DNA of 64,000 nucleotides from Spirochaetae bacterium HGW-Spirochaetae-1. GTDB lineage: Bacteria > Spirochaetota > UBA4802 > UBA5550. This document shows positions 36,348 to 46,489 of this stretch, piece after piece. The notes under the pieces are model-generated. The model saw nothing but the letters and a program-made list of their open reading frames with translations. It did no database searches and was not told the origin of the DNA. The stretch lies in NCBI GenBank assembly GCA_002839375.1, contig PGXY01000004.1, positions 492,028-556,027 of the forward strand. Direction: 5' to 3'. Position numbers and translations under genes: made by a program. Numbering within the stretch: the first letter of the stretch is position 1; each line of letters opens with the position of its first letter.

Positions 36348-37001
36348 ATGAACGCAAAGAAAATTATACTTATCGCAGTGGCCGTACTGCTTTTCAGCAG
36401 CATCGGCATTACGGGAATAAATATTCTTCAAAACAGCTTTGGATATAAGGGAGAAAGCGCCGAGGCAATTATGGGGAAAAAAATGGCTGAGGTCACGGTA
36501 GAGGACATCAAAAAACTTTCCAAGTCGCGTTTTCTCCAGCTTTACTATTCACTGCCCGCTCCGGAAATTAATGACCTGAACGGTGAATACCTGGCGGCAA
36601 ATCTGCCCAGCGGGATCATGGCAGCCGGTGTTGACTTTTATACAGATCATTTTTTTGGGCCGGGAAAATGGACCGGTAAGGCCTTCCGGCCCGTGGATGC
36701 CAAAAAGGGGTCGGGATATAATATCTTTTCTTCTACCGGCGATGATGGAAAGATAATTAAAACCAGGACCCGGAGAATTGACACCTATGTGGGCAAATCA
36801 GCCTATGATGAACGCGATTCCTATCATCTTGATTACAGTCCCTACAATTCCTTTCCCGTAGATTCCATGCATGATGAACTCCGGAAGGTTAATGATCATT
36901 TGTTTATCGGTGTTGGGCATATGGCGGCGGGCGGCGGGTCCATCAACCCCTCGCCCTTCATGATATTTGGAGAACCGGCTTCATGGGTTGGACCGCAATA
37001 G
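36348..37001 (+). CDS. Exported protein of unknown function, in operon with SDR
   Basis: 217 residues with an N-terminal signal or anchor segment (residues 5-24) and a strong ribosome site (gggagg). The remainder is a soluble domain with conserved-looking blocks: FFGPGKWTGKAFRP, RTRRIDTYVGKSAYDERDSYHLDYSPYN and DHLFIGVGHMAAGGG. It probably acts with the SDR on a lipid-like substrate; that is inferred only from the operon. No named family is recognised. Confidence 0.6.
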   Translation: MNAKKIILIAVAVLLFSSIGITGINILQNSFGYKGESAEAIMGKKMAEVTVEDIKKLSKSRFLQLYYSLPAPEINDLNGEYLAANLPSGIMAAGVDFYTDHFFGPGKWTGKAFRPVDAKKGSGYNIFSSTGDDGKIIKTRTRRIDTYVGKSAYDERDSYHLDYSPYNSFPVDSMHDELRKVNDHLFIGVGHMAAGGGSINPSPFMIFGEPASWVGPQ

Positions 37002-37209
37002 GCTGACAACAGCAGTATATCTCTTATTATCATTTCTGATTAGGCCGGTTTCGGTTTTGTTATATTTTCATTTTAACGGAGCCGGGACTGGCTTAAATAT
37101 CCGGCATAAGCGAAACATCCCTTCTCTATTTATAATGATACATATCCCCTGATTTCCCGCATTTATTTCATGGAGCTTTTTTGCTTCCATGGAAAGGCAA
37201 ATAAAAGTT

Positions 37210-37238
37210 TTGACCTTTATCCCTGATTGTTGTATGAT
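37210..37238 (+). promoter_or_regulatory. Sigma-70 promoter of the second chemoreceptor
   Basis: TTGACC (37210-37215), a 17-bp spacer and TATGAT (37233-37238). The leader to the ATG is about 95 nt. In the gene-free stretch 37002-37338 there is also a bulged stem-loop at about 37168-37196 (TTTCATGGAGC, six T, GCTTCCATGGAAA) that may terminate the SDR operon. I see nothing else there. Confidence 0.6.
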
Positions 37239-37338
37239 ATAAGCTGTTTCTGTTTGATGTCGAGATACATTGTAGATACGAAATTATGAGAAGAGTTATG
37301 TGTATTCATACCCGGTAGGGCGGTAAAGGAGAAATATC

Positions 37339-38889
37339 ATGAACAGTTTATTCGGTTATTTTCTGAATAAATATGAAGACAGTGATTACACGGAACAGCA
37401 GAAGGTGAAGGTCATCGTTATCATGGCCGGAGTTATATTTTTGCTTCTGGGAGTACTGGTCAATGTATACCTTTTTAAAATGGGTCGGGATATCCTGAAT
37501 GTAAGTGTGCTTTCCATTCTCACCATACAAGTGATGGTGGCTGTTTCCCTTTTTCTTGTCCGGGCCGGGAAGAGCAGGGCTGCCTCACATCTTCTTGTAG
37601 TCATCATGATGGCCGGGATATGGGCATCTTTTTTTTCCACCACGGCCCAGAAGGATGCCGTCACAAAGATGAATTCAATCGATTATCTCTACCCAATCAT
37701 TATTCTGGCCACGATCCTGACGAGGAAAAGATGGGTGTTGATTTACACGGGCCTCAATTCAGTTCTCATAGTAGCCGTCGGGCAGTTTTTTCTGGCCAGG
37801 GGTTCTCTGACCGGGGAGCAGATGGTAGACTTTACCGCCGACGGGCTTATAACCTATATCCTCTCGGGCGCCTGCTGCTATGCCTTCGCCAGCATTTCCG
37901 ATACGGCAAATCTGCGCATAAGGCAGACACTGGATGAGAACCGCAGCTTTAGTTCCAATATCAGGAATATTCTTGAGGAGACCACGGAAGTGGCCTCAAA
38001 GCTGGCTGCCTCAACGGAACAGATGGCCGGGGCCGTCGATTCATTTTCGGACAATGCTCAGACCCAGGCGTCTTCCGTAGAGGAAATAACCTCCACAGTC
38101 GAGGAAGTGGCAGCAAGCGGGGAAAGCATGTACCACATGGCCGAGAAGCAGGTTCAGTTGACCCAGAGGGTCCGCAATGAGATGGAGGCTCTGTATTCCA
38201 TTGTCAGCAAGGCTGAGGAAAACATGCAGCGGGGTATGGTCATTCGTGATGATCTAAATCACATGGTGGAAAAATCCCGCCTGGAAATTCAGGACACCCT
38301 GAAGGTCATGAGCAGCGCGGCATCGCGATTTAAAAACGTTGAAGAAACGGTTAAAATTATCGAGGATATTTCCGAACAGATAAATCTTCTTTCGCTCAAC
38401 GCGGCCATCGAGGCGGCACGGGCCGGGGAACACGGCCGGGGCTTTGCCGTCGTTGCCGATGAGATCGGTAAGCTCGCCGATAACACTTCAACCAACGTGA
38501 AATCAATCAATGATCTTTTCGCCAGCAGCAATACGGAAATTAACAAGGCCTACAAAACAATGGAGATATTTATTGAATCGTTGAACCGCATGATAGGCCA
38601 CATCTCCGATTTCAGCAACATGGTGGACGGCGTGCGGGAGATAACCAGGCAGGACCTGGAACAGAACAAGCAGGCGCGGATATCACTGGGAGGTGTTATC
38701 GACGAAGCTAACAACATTCTCGTGGCCATCAATGAACAGAAACAGGCCTTTGAAGAGGTTAGCAAGAGTCTTACCGTTATCAATAACACGGCCCAGGAGA
38801 TTGCGTCGGGATCAGAGGAGCTAACAGGAACGTCAAAGGAAATAGCGCAATCGGCCCAGAACCTCATGGCGCTGTCGCAAAGCAGCTGA
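37339..38889 (+). CDS. Methyl-accepting chemotaxis protein with membrane-embedded sensor
   Basis: 516 residues. About six hydrophobic segments (residues 25-195) form a compact sensor without a large periplasmic loop, as in the receptor at 6827. A coiled-coil region follows with the signalling tip [27 protein letters not shown] near residue 355. The end has the usual methylation helices ([20 protein letters not shown]). The gene lies beside, and converges on, a diguanylate cyclase. Confidence 0.9.
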   Translation: MNSLFGYFLNKYEDSDYTEQQKVKVIVIMAGVIFLLLGVLVNVYLFKMGRDILNVSVLSILTIQVMVAVSLFLVRAGKSRAASHLLVVIMMAGIWASFFSTTAQKDAVTKMNSIDYLYPIIILATILTRKRWVLIYTGLNSVLIVAVGQFFLARGSLTGEQMVDFTADGLITYILSGACCYAFASISDTANLRIRQTLDENRSFSSNIRNILEETTEVASKLAASTEQMAGAVDSFSDNAQTQASSVEEITSTVEEVAASGESMYHMAEKQVQLTQRVRNEMEALYSIVSKAEENMQRGMVIRDDLNHMVEKSRLEIQDTLKVMSSAASRFKNVEETVKIIEDISEQINLLSLNAAIEAARAGEHGRGFAVVADEIGKLADNTSTNVKSINDLFASSNTEINKAYKTMEIFIESLNRMIGHISDFSNMVDGVREITRQDLEQNKQARISLGGVIDEANNILVAINEQKQAFEEVSKSLTVINNTAQEIASGSEELTGTSKEIAQSAQNLMALSQSS

Positions 38890-38894
38890 TAGAA

Positions 38895-40265
38895 TCATGT
38901 TTCGATATACTCCTCCTGGCCGGCCCTTCCGGTTCGAAGCCGTATAACGCCCTCCCTGCAGGAATTTTCCAGCGAGGAACACACTTCCTTGATCTGCTCA
39001 CTTCTCAGTTCGAACAATCCCTTTTCTATTCCCGTCCACCTGTTACGTCCGTTATTTTTGGAGTAATAGAGCGCGCCATCGGCCAGGGAGATGCAGTCAT
39101 TCATGCCGATGCTGTCGGGATTGTTCTCATCGAAGGGCAGGCCGCAGAAGCCTATTGAACAGGTTTGCCGCAATACAAGACCATTCTGCAATTTAAAATC
39201 AAAGGCTTCGATGGCCGTGCGTAATTTTTCCGCGAACTCGGGAAGAAATTCAGCAGTGGAGTTTTTCAGAATGATGAGAAATTCCTCGCCGCCATATCGA
39301 ATCGCTATGTCATCTTTGCGGATGGAATGAAGCAGCAGCTCCGAAAGCTGCTGCAGAACCATGTCGCCGGAATCATGGCCATACGTATCATTGACTTTTT
39401 TGAAATGATCGATGTCAGCGATAAAGATGCCATATACACCCAGGATCCGTGATCTCTTGTTAATACCGGATCTGATAATGGATGTTTTCTGACTTAAAAA
39501 TATATTGATTTCATCGAAAATTATTTCATTGAGAAAACGCCGGTTTTTCAGGCCCGTGAGTGCGTCCTTGAGGGAAACCTCTTTTACTGTATCATAATCA
39601 TGTTGAAGCTTTTCCGAGGAATCATGGAGGTCCTGGATCGTCAGGAACTGCCCCACATTAACTTTCAGTTCATTCTCCAGTTTTGACATGGCGCTGGTAA
39701 AGATGCCCGTGGATAGCTGGGTCAGTATTGTTAAGAGGGAGACGGCAAGTGTGATGAAGATGACACTGAGGGTGATATTCCCGTGATTGGCAGGATCGGT
39801 AGTGTAGAAGACCGCGATGTAGAATGCGAAATTTGCAATCAATATGGTCAGGCTGTAAAAGATGACCCACTTCCGGGAGCAGAACAACGAGGCCTGTATT
39901 ATCACCACAAGGAGCAGATAAAAATCTGAAGAGAATACCAACAGGGGATTGGTTTTTACCCAGATAGCCAGTCCGCCGAGGAGGGAAACCAGAATACTAA
40001 TCGTGATGGTATTGGCTGCTATTTCGTACAATCCCCGACGCAGCATAAACAGGGAAATCAGAGCGACAACAGACATGAAGATGATCACAGGAAATACTGC
40101 CATGAAATTTTCAGGGGAAAAGAAAGCAACCAGGAGCAGGATGATGAAAATGACCGGTATGCCCATCAAAATATAGAAAAAGAGCGCCTGGGCCTGTTTC
40201 TGCTCGATGAAGGGATGCCGGTAATAGGGTTCCAGTATGTAGTCCCGCAGTTTTTTAATCATCAT
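38895..40265 (-). CDS. Membrane diguanylate cyclase (GGDEF)
   Basis: 456 residues. Six hydrophobic segments (residues about 25-195), a short coiled coil, then a GGDEF domain. The active motif is RYGGEEF, and an RxxD inhibitory site (RKDD) lies five residues before it, so product feedback by c-di-GMP is expected. Other blocks are DALTGLKNRRFLNE and IADIDHFKKVNDTYGHDSGD. It makes c-di-GMP from two GTP. It is 5 nt from the convergent chemoreceptor stop. Confidence 0.9.
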   Translation of the reverse strand: MMIKKLRDYILEPYYRHPFIEQKQAQALFFYILMGIPVIFIILLLVAFFSPENFMAVFPVIIFMSVVALISLFMLRRGLYEIAANTITISILVSLLGGLAIWVKTNPLLVFSSDFYLLLVVIIQASLFCSRKWVIFYSLTILIANFAFYIAVFYTTDPANHGNITLSVIFITLAVSLLTILTQLSTGIFTSAMSKLENELKVNVGQFLTIQDLHDSSEKLQHDYDTVKEVSLKDALTGLKNRRFLNEIIFDEINIFLSQKTSIIRSGINKRSRILGVYGIFIADIDHFKKVNDTYGHDSGDMVLQQLSELLLHSIRKDDIAIRYGGEEFLIILKNSTAEFLPEFAEKLRTAIEAFDFKLQNGLVLRQTCSIGFCGLPFDENNPDSIGMNDCISLADGALYYSKNNGRNRWTGIEKGLFELRSEQIKEVCSSLENSCREGVIRLRTGRAGQEEYIET

Positions 40266-40499
40266 AGTCCGCCATTCTGTTAATTGTCTTTGATCATAGT
40301 ACAGAAAGCTCTTTCAGTCAATACTCGGCGGTGAAATTAATTCATTCCATTTTCTGTGATGACGGAGCGGCATCATAAACGCTATAATGGAAACATTGAG
40401 TCAATAGAATTGACAGGTACTGGTATGTCCTGTATCATAATCCCGTATATAGAATGATGGGGCTTATTGAAAAAATTATTTTGACTCTGGTGGATAACT

Positions 40500-41384
40500 A
40501 TGCATTTTGAAAAAAAAATTCTTTTTACGGTTATAATTTTCCTGTTTTTCATACGGGTGGTATGGGCCGGAACGGGAGTACTGGCAGACCCCGACAATCC
40601 CTCGTCGGGCATTGAATTTTACGGAGTGCCATCGGCAAAAATAGGGGAACATATTTCCTTCTGGAACCTGTACCTGGGAGCTTTTCTTGAATCAAGAAAT
40701 GAAAAGCGTTTCAGTCAGGGAATTCTGCCAAATCACAATTGGCGCGGTTTCGCGTCACTGTATTACGGCCATGCCGTGCTGGATGATGATGTGCAGAAAT
40801 TGTCCTTCTATGGCGGATTTGAGCACGAAAGCGCTCACCCCACCATGGGATTTTATGAACACAACGACAGCGCATATGAAATGATTTATGACAATCTCTA
40901 CCGGAACATCAATCTCAATTCCATGCTCCTGCGGGGCCGTTTTGTGTGGAAAAAAATTATCGAGATGGCCATCATATTTGATTACCAGTTTTATTTCTGT
41001 TCGAAAAATACGCCGGAACTGCACAATACGGATCTCTCCCAGAGTCATGGCCTCTCGGCCGGGTTTGATATCGCCTATTCCGTAAGCGGCAGCTGGAGGG
41101 TCTTTCTTTCCGTCTTTGACCGGTGCATATTCCGGGGATACGCCGAGCGCGACGATGATATCTATTTCAATGACGGCGGATCGGTGGTCACCAGGACGGT
41201 TTCATATCCCGTTATCAACAACGTGAATACTGTTGTGGTCAAGGCTGGCATGCTCTACGAGTGGAAGGCCGTGGGACGATCAGTGGGCCTGTACGGAAAA
41301 ATGCTCTATGGAAATATTTTCGGCTTTGTGGACAGCAGGGAGCGTCGGCTCCAGTTTTATTGTGGCCTGGAACTCCTGCACTGA
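40500..41384 (+). CDS. Outer-membrane beta-barrel protein (DUF1207-like)
   Basis: 294 residues with a signal peptide (cleavage near VWA-GT). Many amphipathic strands are seen, with the block SFYGGFEHESAHPTMGFYEHND that resembles the family of outer-membrane proteins with a GxEHESxH motif. It ends RLQFYCGLELLH. It is likely a surface barrel of unknown function. Confidence 0.6.
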   Translation: MHFEKKILFTVIIFLFFIRVVWAGTGVLADPDNPSSGIEFYGVPSAKIGEHISFWNLYLGAFLESRNEKRFSQGILPNHNWRGFASLYYGHAVLDDDVQKLSFYGGFEHESAHPTMGFYEHNDSAYEMIYDNLYRNINLNSMLLRGRFVWKKIIEMAIIFDYQFYFCSKNTPELHNTDLSQSHGLSAGFDIAYSVSGSWRVFLSVFDRCIFRGYAERDDDIYFNDGGSVVTRTVSYPVINNVNTVVVKAGMLYEWKAVGRSVGLYGKMLYGNIFGFVDSRERRLQFYCGLELLH

Positions 41385-41495
41385 CGGTTACAGGCGGTGA
41401 ATAATTACCTTTTTTTGATAGAAACCTTATCTAAAAAGAATCTCTATTAAGTAATATGAACAAATGAAAAAATTATTCACTTATTCATATTATAT

Positions 41496-41523
41496 TTGAC
41501 AAACCGTCTGGTTGGTTTAATAT
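41496..41523 (+). promoter_or_regulatory. Promoter with a TetR-type operator filling the spacer
   Basis: TTGACA (-35, 41496-41501), operator AACCGTCTGGTTGGTT (41502-41517) exactly occupying the 16-bp spacer, and TAATAT (-10, 41518-41523). A repressor bound here would block RNA polymerase directly. It drives the exported protein at 41559. Confidence 0.78.
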
Positions 41524-41558
41524 TTGGCATCCAAAAATTAACCTTTCCGGAGTATCCT

Positions 41559-43034
41559 ATGGAAAAGAAACTGGTTTTCCTTTTGCTATCTTTTACACTA
41601 TCAGGATTTATCCGGTGTTACCAGACTGACGATGCTCTGACCCCTCCTGATCTTCCGGTAAAAATAATCTTCCGGGGAAACCAGGAGACCTTTAACAATA
41701 AATATTATGCCGCAAACCGCGGGGGTTCCATCTGGATCAAGGCCAACCTGGAACAGACCGGCATTGATGAAGAGTGGCAAAGTCTGGACCTTCCCGACGG
41801 CCTTGAAGGAGATGTAATTGAAATTGCCCTGGACAATGAATACATGATTGCCATTAACAGCGAGCATGATATCTATACAATGAACAATGCCATGAGTGAC
41901 AGATCCCTCTTCTTCTGGCAGAAAAACTGGGGCCCGCCCTTCTGGCTGGGCGTGGGAATGAAACTTCCCGAGGATATAATCAAATGGGACTGGTCAAGTG
42001 TGTCTCCCGTAACCGATAGTAACTGGACAGACCCCGCCGGGAACCTGTTTAAGATAGGCCTTGGGAGGTGCTCTCACATCTGGACATTGAACAGCACCGG
42101 ACAGAACCTGACAATGATTGATCCATGGCTTCCCCAGGACCTGAGTTATGAAATCACCACACCTTACCGGGGAAGATTCAGGGCAGTAAACGTGAGCAGC
42201 AGCGGTTCTTTCCTTTTCATTATAAATGAATATGGCGATATGTTCACCCGGTTTTATGACTTCGATCTTGGCGGGAACGATCCAATTTTTTTCCAGTATT
42301 CCTATTACGATCAGAGGGGCAAAGAGTTTCCGAAAATGCAGCTTCCCTCTCCTCCCTGGATCATGCATCCGAAAATCAAGGGGAAGATTACGGACAGAAT
42401 CAGCATTTACCGTATCGGCAAGAATTGCGTTCACAGGACAATGCGCGTAGAGGGGATGAATGAACAGGGAAAAACCGGTTACTTCGAGAAGGATGTAACG
42501 GAGATGGAGGGTCCCGGGTCCTGGGTGTTCCATAATACTGGTGAGCCCCTTGCCGGGACCATCCTTGAGAACAGAGATTATGACAGCTCACTGGAGAACC
42601 TGGGTGATAATGAGGATGCATACTATTCAATAAACATGGAGAACGTTAACAGCCTGCCGGATGGAATTACACCGCCGGGGACTATCACGAAAGAATATTG
42701 GGCGGGCGAACTGTTGGATTTCTGGTGCTATACTTCACCCGCCACATTGCGGATTCATGTAAAGGGGGCATCCTTTGACCTTCTGCTTCATACAACGGAT
42801 AACATCCGGCAATGGCCTATTGAACGGGGTCTTTGTGAAACCGAGAGATATCTCAATGGTAATATCGAGATCCCTGAGGAACTGCTTAACAATCTGGAAC
42901 ATCAGGATGAGTTGGTGAAGGCTTTCATCGGCAAATACCTGTGCAATCAAAGGCACACGAAGGTGGCTGTCTGGGGGAAAACCGGCCGCATACGGGTTGT
43001 GGGCTATACCTTTGAATGGCAGTTCATCCGGTAA
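41559..43034 (+). CDS. Exported protein under a TetR-type promoter
   Basis: 491 residues from ATG 41559 (GGAG 7 nt upstream); a longer frame from 41496 would cover the promoter itself. The N-terminus is a signal sequence, possibly a lipoprotein signal with Cys near residue 20 (GFIRC), although the lipobox is atypical. The mature part has many Trp and Gly residues (GGSIWIKANL, SLFFWQKNWGPPFWLG) and may contain propeller-like repeats. No family is recognised. The START gene and the ECF sigma gene share its operator motif, so it may belong to the same regulon. Confidence 0.65.
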   Translation: MEKKLVFLLLSFTLSGFIRCYQTDDALTPPDLPVKIIFRGNQETFNNKYYAANRGGSIWIKANLEQTGIDEEWQSLDLPDGLEGDVIEIALDNEYMIAINSEHDIYTMNNAMSDRSLFFWQKNWGPPFWLGVGMKLPEDIIKWDWSSVSPVTDSNWTDPAGNLFKIGLGRCSHIWTLNSTGQNLTMIDPWLPQDLSYEITTPYRGRFRAVNVSSSGSFLFIINEYGDMFTRFYDFDLGGNDPIFFQYSYYDQRGKEFPKMQLPSPPWIMHPKIKGKITDRISIYRIGKNCVHRTMRVEGMNEQGKTGYFEKDVTEMEGPGSWVFHNTGEPLAGTILENRDYDSSLENLGDNEDAYYSINMENVNSLPDGITPPGTITKEYWAGELLDFWCYTSPATLRIHVKGASFDLLLHTTDNIRQWPIERGLCETERYLNGNIEIPEELLNNLEHQDELVKAFIGKYLCNQRHTKVAVWGKTGRIRVVGYTFEWQFIR

Positions 43035-43194
43035 TGTGAATCGGCCCGGGAAATAGCTCTCGGTAAAATTTTAAAAGCCTTGCCTGTCCGGAACTTTATG
43101 CCAGTAATCTGACCTATTGGTTGTCAGGAACAGGTTCAGGTAAGATATCTTGTGTCCCATCAAGTGGTTTTTCGCGAAGTAAATTCCTGAATAT

Positions 43195-44520
43195 CTACAG
43201 CAGATTCGAGGCTATCTCAGCCAGCAGGGAGCGTTCTCCCTTCTCCATGGTTATGTGGGCGTATATTTCCTGGCCCTTCATTTTATCGATCAGGCAGGTG
43301 AGACCGTTACTGCGGGAATCGAGATAGGGCGTGTCTATCTGGTAGGGGTCTCCGGTAAAGACTATCTTTGTGCCTTCGCCGGCCCGGGTGATGATCGTTT
43401 TTACCTCGTGGGGCGTCAGGTTCTGGGCCTCGTCCACAATGAAGAATACCCGGGGAAGGCTTCTCCCCCTGATGTATGCCAGGGCCGTGATGAGCAGCTT
43501 TTTATTGCTGATCATGTCGTTTATCCGGCTGTAGTCGGGGGAATCCTCGGCGAACTGGTTCTGAATGACGGAGAGGTTGTCGAAAAGGGGCTGCATGTAG
43601 GGATCGAGTTTATCATGAACATCGCCCGGCAGATAACCGATGTCCCTGTTAGACAGAGGGATGATGGGACGGGCCAGAAATATCTGCTTGTACTCTTTTC
43701 TTTTTTCAAGGGAAGCGGCCAGAGCCATGAGGGTTTTGCCCGTACCGGCCTTGCCAGAAAGGGTGACCAGGGAGATGCGGGGGTCCATGCAGGCATTGAG
43801 GGCGAAAATCTGTTCGGCATTGCGGGGGGTGATGCCGTAGGCCCGTCTTTTTTCCACGATGCGAAGGGCGTTTTCCTCTTTGATATATGTGGCCAGGATG
43901 CTCTGGCTGGTGTTCCTCAGGATAAAGTTTTCGTTTGGAACGGGCGTAATGCCGATACCCGTTTCCTCCAGGGGGACATGCGTTTCCTTGTATATTCGGT
44001 CGATGACATCGTGATGAATGCCTTCGATCATGTTTTTCCCCGAGTAGAGTTCATCGATGTTCTTTATTTTCCCCGTTTCATAATCCTCGGCAAAAACACC
44101 GATGCTCTTGGACTTCATGCGGAGATTGATATCCTTGGATACCAGGCATACCTTATCCGTACCGTATTCCTTGGAGAGGTTATACGCCACGGTCAGAATC
44201 CGGTGGTCGGGTTTATCCTCCCAGAAAATTTCACGGAGATAGTCGTCCTTTTTTATATTGGTTTTAACTATTATGACGCCGCCCGATTCCAGTTTTACGC
44301 CTTCATGGAGAAATTTGTCTCCGATGAGGGCGTCCAGCTCCCGTGAGAATTCCCTGGCGTTGAAATTGATGATCTCGTTCCCGCGTTTGAATTTGTCGAT
44401 TTCTTCCAGGAGCGTGATGGGTATTACGACATTATGTTCTTCAAAGGAATAAATACAGCGGTAGTCGTAGAGGACAACGTTGGTGTCGAGAACGAATGTT
44501 TTATTTTCGGAATTCAGCAT
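43195..44520 (-). CDS. PIN-PhoH ATPase/ribonuclease (YlaK-like)
   Basis: 441 residues. An N-terminal PIN nuclease domain (FVLDTNVVLYDYRCIY, ITLLEEIDKFKRG, DKVCLVSKDINLRMKS) is joined to a C-terminal PhoH-type P-loop ATPase with Walker A LSGKAGTGKTLMALA and Walker B FFIVDEAQNLTPHEVKTI, ending GDPYQIDTPYLD. PhoH2-type proteins have RNA helicase and RNase activity. Start placed at ATG 44520. It stands alone. Confidence 0.92.
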   Translation of the reverse strand: MLNSENKTFVLDTNVVLYDYRCIYSFEEHNVVIPITLLEEIDKFKRGNEIINFNAREFSRELDALIGDKFLHEGVKLESGGVIIVKTNIKKDDYLREIFWEDKPDHRILTVAYNLSKEYGTDKVCLVSKDINLRMKSKSIGVFAEDYETGKIKNIDELYSGKNMIEGIHHDVIDRIYKETHVPLEETGIGITPVPNENFILRNTSQSILATYIKEENALRIVEKRRAYGITPRNAEQIFALNACMDPRISLVTLSGKAGTGKTLMALAASLEKRKEYKQIFLARPIIPLSNRDIGYLPGDVHDKLDPYMQPLFDNLSVIQNQFAEDSPDYSRINDMISNKKLLITALAYIRGRSLPRVFFIVDEAQNLTPHEVKTIITRAGEGTKIVFTGDPYQIDTPYLDSRSNGLTCLIDKMKGQEIYAHITMEKGERSLLAEIASNLL

Positions 44521-44662
44521 TAACAATTAAACTATTATGTCTTATTGAATACTATAAATATAACAGGCCCCTTCAAAAATGCAATTAATTTTTATTTTAT
44601 AATCATGTGTTTTAAGATATTTTTTCGGTAAGGGAAATACCATGCAATGCGGTCACGTTCAA

Positions 44663-45058
44663 TTATGCATGATAATACAGGTAATACACGACAGCGAGGA
44701 TAAGTAAAATCCAGATAATGATGATAACTGCTGCTGCAGCTCTGAAGCGGGGAAGATCATTTTTCCTGATATGTTCCGCCCGTTCCCTGTTTTCTTCAAT
44801 TACCTCCCGGGGTATAAGCCTGAGGGCGATATAAATGCCCGCGGGAATGATCACCAGGTCGTCGAGATAACCGAGCACGGGTATGAAATCGGGGATGAGG
44901 TCAATGGGACTCAGGGCATATGCAACGACACTGAGGGCTATGATTTTTGCCGTTCGGGGCACCCGCGGGTCCTTGCAGGAAAGGTACAGAATGACCACAA
45001 GCGTTGCCTGCCGGTCCCGCCATTTTTTCAGCCGGTCAATGACTTTGCTATGTTTCAT
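44663..45058 (-). CDS. DUF1232 membrane protein
   Basis: 131 residues. The DUF1232 (YkvA) block RVPRTAKIIALSVVAYALSPIDLIPDFIPVLGYLDDL is clear near residues 35-75, and a C-terminal membrane segment (residues 108-128) is present. It is 13 nt downstream of the HslV-like gene and probably co-transcribed. The function is unknown. Confidence 0.85.
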   Translation of the reverse strand: MKHSKVIDRLKKWRDRQATLVVILYLSCKDPRVPRTAKIIALSVVAYALSPIDLIPDFIPVLGYLDDLVIIPAGIYIALRLIPREVIEENRERAEHIRKNDLPRFRAAAAVIIIIWILLILAVVYYLYYHA

Positions 45059-45071
45059 GATATGGTGCCGC

Positions 45072-45644
45072 TTATGTTAGATCCAGTTTTTTCATAATTA
45101 TTCTGCCTCCGCAGGCATCATTGAACTTGATTGCCGTGTTAATGGCCGCTTTTGCGATTTCCTCAGGGGAAAGAGCAAGATCATACAGCACGTTCAGAGC
45201 ACCCAGGGCCAGGCTTGATCCGGAACCGATGGCGAAAAATTTTTTAAACTGGGTTACGCCCATGTCCGAAGATACGAAAAAAATGCCGCTCCGGTTGACC
45301 ACCAGGAATTCGCTGTCAAGGTCGGCAAAGGGAGATTTCTCCTCGTCTTCGCTCTGGTCATTCACGAAGGAATATTCATTGTGCATGGTCTTCCAGAAGT
45401 TAATGAAAAACGAGAAGATCGCGTTGCGTGATTCCAGGTCAATATCCTGCTGCTTCTGCAGGTAATCGTTGAGTATGTTGTCATAAATGGACCATCCCGT
45501 AGTGCCGATATAGGTGCCGCCCACGCGGTATATTTTGTTGACGGGACTGTTATCCTCATGAATGACCGTATTGCCGAAAGAAATCATGGAATCCGCTGCG
45601 ATGATTATTTTGCCCTGTTTTTTGACCGCCACAACTATTGACAT
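45072..45644 (-). CDS. HslV/proteasome-like Ntn hydrolase
   Basis: 190 residues. The N-terminus MSIVVAVKKQGKIIIAADSMISFGNTV, the NKIYRVGG block and FFAIGSGSSLALGAL match the beta-type Ntn-hydrolase fold of HslV and 20S subunits. In HslV the residue after Met is the catalytic Thr; here it is Ser, which could still act as an N-terminal nucleophile after Met removal. There is no hslU next to it. A lone self-compartmentalising peptidase is likely, but activity is unproven. The ribosome site is gaggt. Confidence 0.7.
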   Translation of the reverse strand: MSIVVAVKKQGKIIIAADSMISFGNTVIHEDNSPVNKIYRVGGTYIGTTGWSIYDNILNDYLQKQQDIDLESRNAIFSFFINFWKTMHNEYSFVNDQSEDEEKSPFADLDSEFLVVNRSGIFFVSSDMGVTQFKKFFAIGSGSSLALGALNVLYDLALSPEEIAKAAINTAIKFNDACGGRIIMKKLDLT

Positions 45645-45678
45645 GAATGTAACCTCGGTTTTGTATATGTATGATAGT

Positions 45679-46191
45679 TCATTGCCTGTTTTTTAAAAGC
45701 AAATATTTGGAATATATATAATTATCACAGCCTTCTTTTAGCCTGATATTCATGGTGTTTTTTTTGTATTCAGATAGTGGATTTGTTTTACTGCCATAAA
45801 AAAAGACAGCATCGGCTTTGTATGTATTGCCGATTTCAATAGCCTTTTTGCTGGAATTGAGAATGATGTCATGAATGGCAGTATTGAATTCTTTTTCCTT
45901 GAAAGGATCAATAGAGGAATTATACAATAAGCGCAATAAATCTGACGATAAGTAATTTTGAATGTCAAAATATTTTACAATCTGGAATTCTCCGATCAGA
46001 TCATATTGATCCCAACTGCCCGAAATCATAATAATATCAGAATTTGCATGAGTATTTAACGGGCCGGTAATTGTCATGTCGACAATATGGTAATCATCTT
46101 TGGATAGATGTAATGGATTATAATTTATGCATTTATTACCGGAATTACATGACAACAGTATCAGCATAATGCAGAAAATGAATTTATACAT
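45679..46191 (-). CDS. Small AT-rich lipoprotein
   Basis: 170 residues with a lipobox (LILLSC, Cys near residue 15) and a strong aggaggaaa ribosome site. The rest is soluble with no recognised domain (SDIIMISGSWDQYDLIGEFQIV; YKADAVFFYGSKTNP). It is more AT-rich than the flanking genes. The 252 bp upstream to 46453 hold no gene. Confidence 0.65.
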   Translation of the reverse strand: MYKFIFCIMLILLSCNSGNKCINYNPLHLSKDDYHIVDMTITGPLNTHANSDIIMISGSWDQYDLIGEFQIVKYFDIQNYLSSDLLRLLYNSSIDPFKEKEFNTAIHDIILNSSKKAIEIGNTYKADAVFFYGSKTNPLSEYKKNTMNIRLKEGCDNYIYSKYLLLKNRQ

Positions 46192-46489
46192 GTGATATTT
46201 ATTTCCTCCTCTGCCCGCCGGTATGATGGGTGAAATGTATCGTATAACTCAACATGCATGGTATGGGCGATGTCGAGCTTGAACATTCTGCACCACAAAC
46301 ATGTAATAATTCAATACCTTTATGATCATCAAGTTTTGATATTTCATGTAAAATTACCTGCATCCATCGAATGACTCTATTTAATTCAATTAATCACAGA
46401 AAACCCGGTATTTCGCATTTTATTTAGTTGACTAAAGGGAGATAGTTCGATAATTGTCAAATTATAAAAATATAAAACTGAGGTATAGA

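Noticed and set aside
43255..44346. 363-codon plus-strand open frame
   Set aside because: It is the antisense shadow of the PIN-PhoH gene, which has full domain motifs on the minus strand. The plus frame has no ribosome site or recognisable fold.
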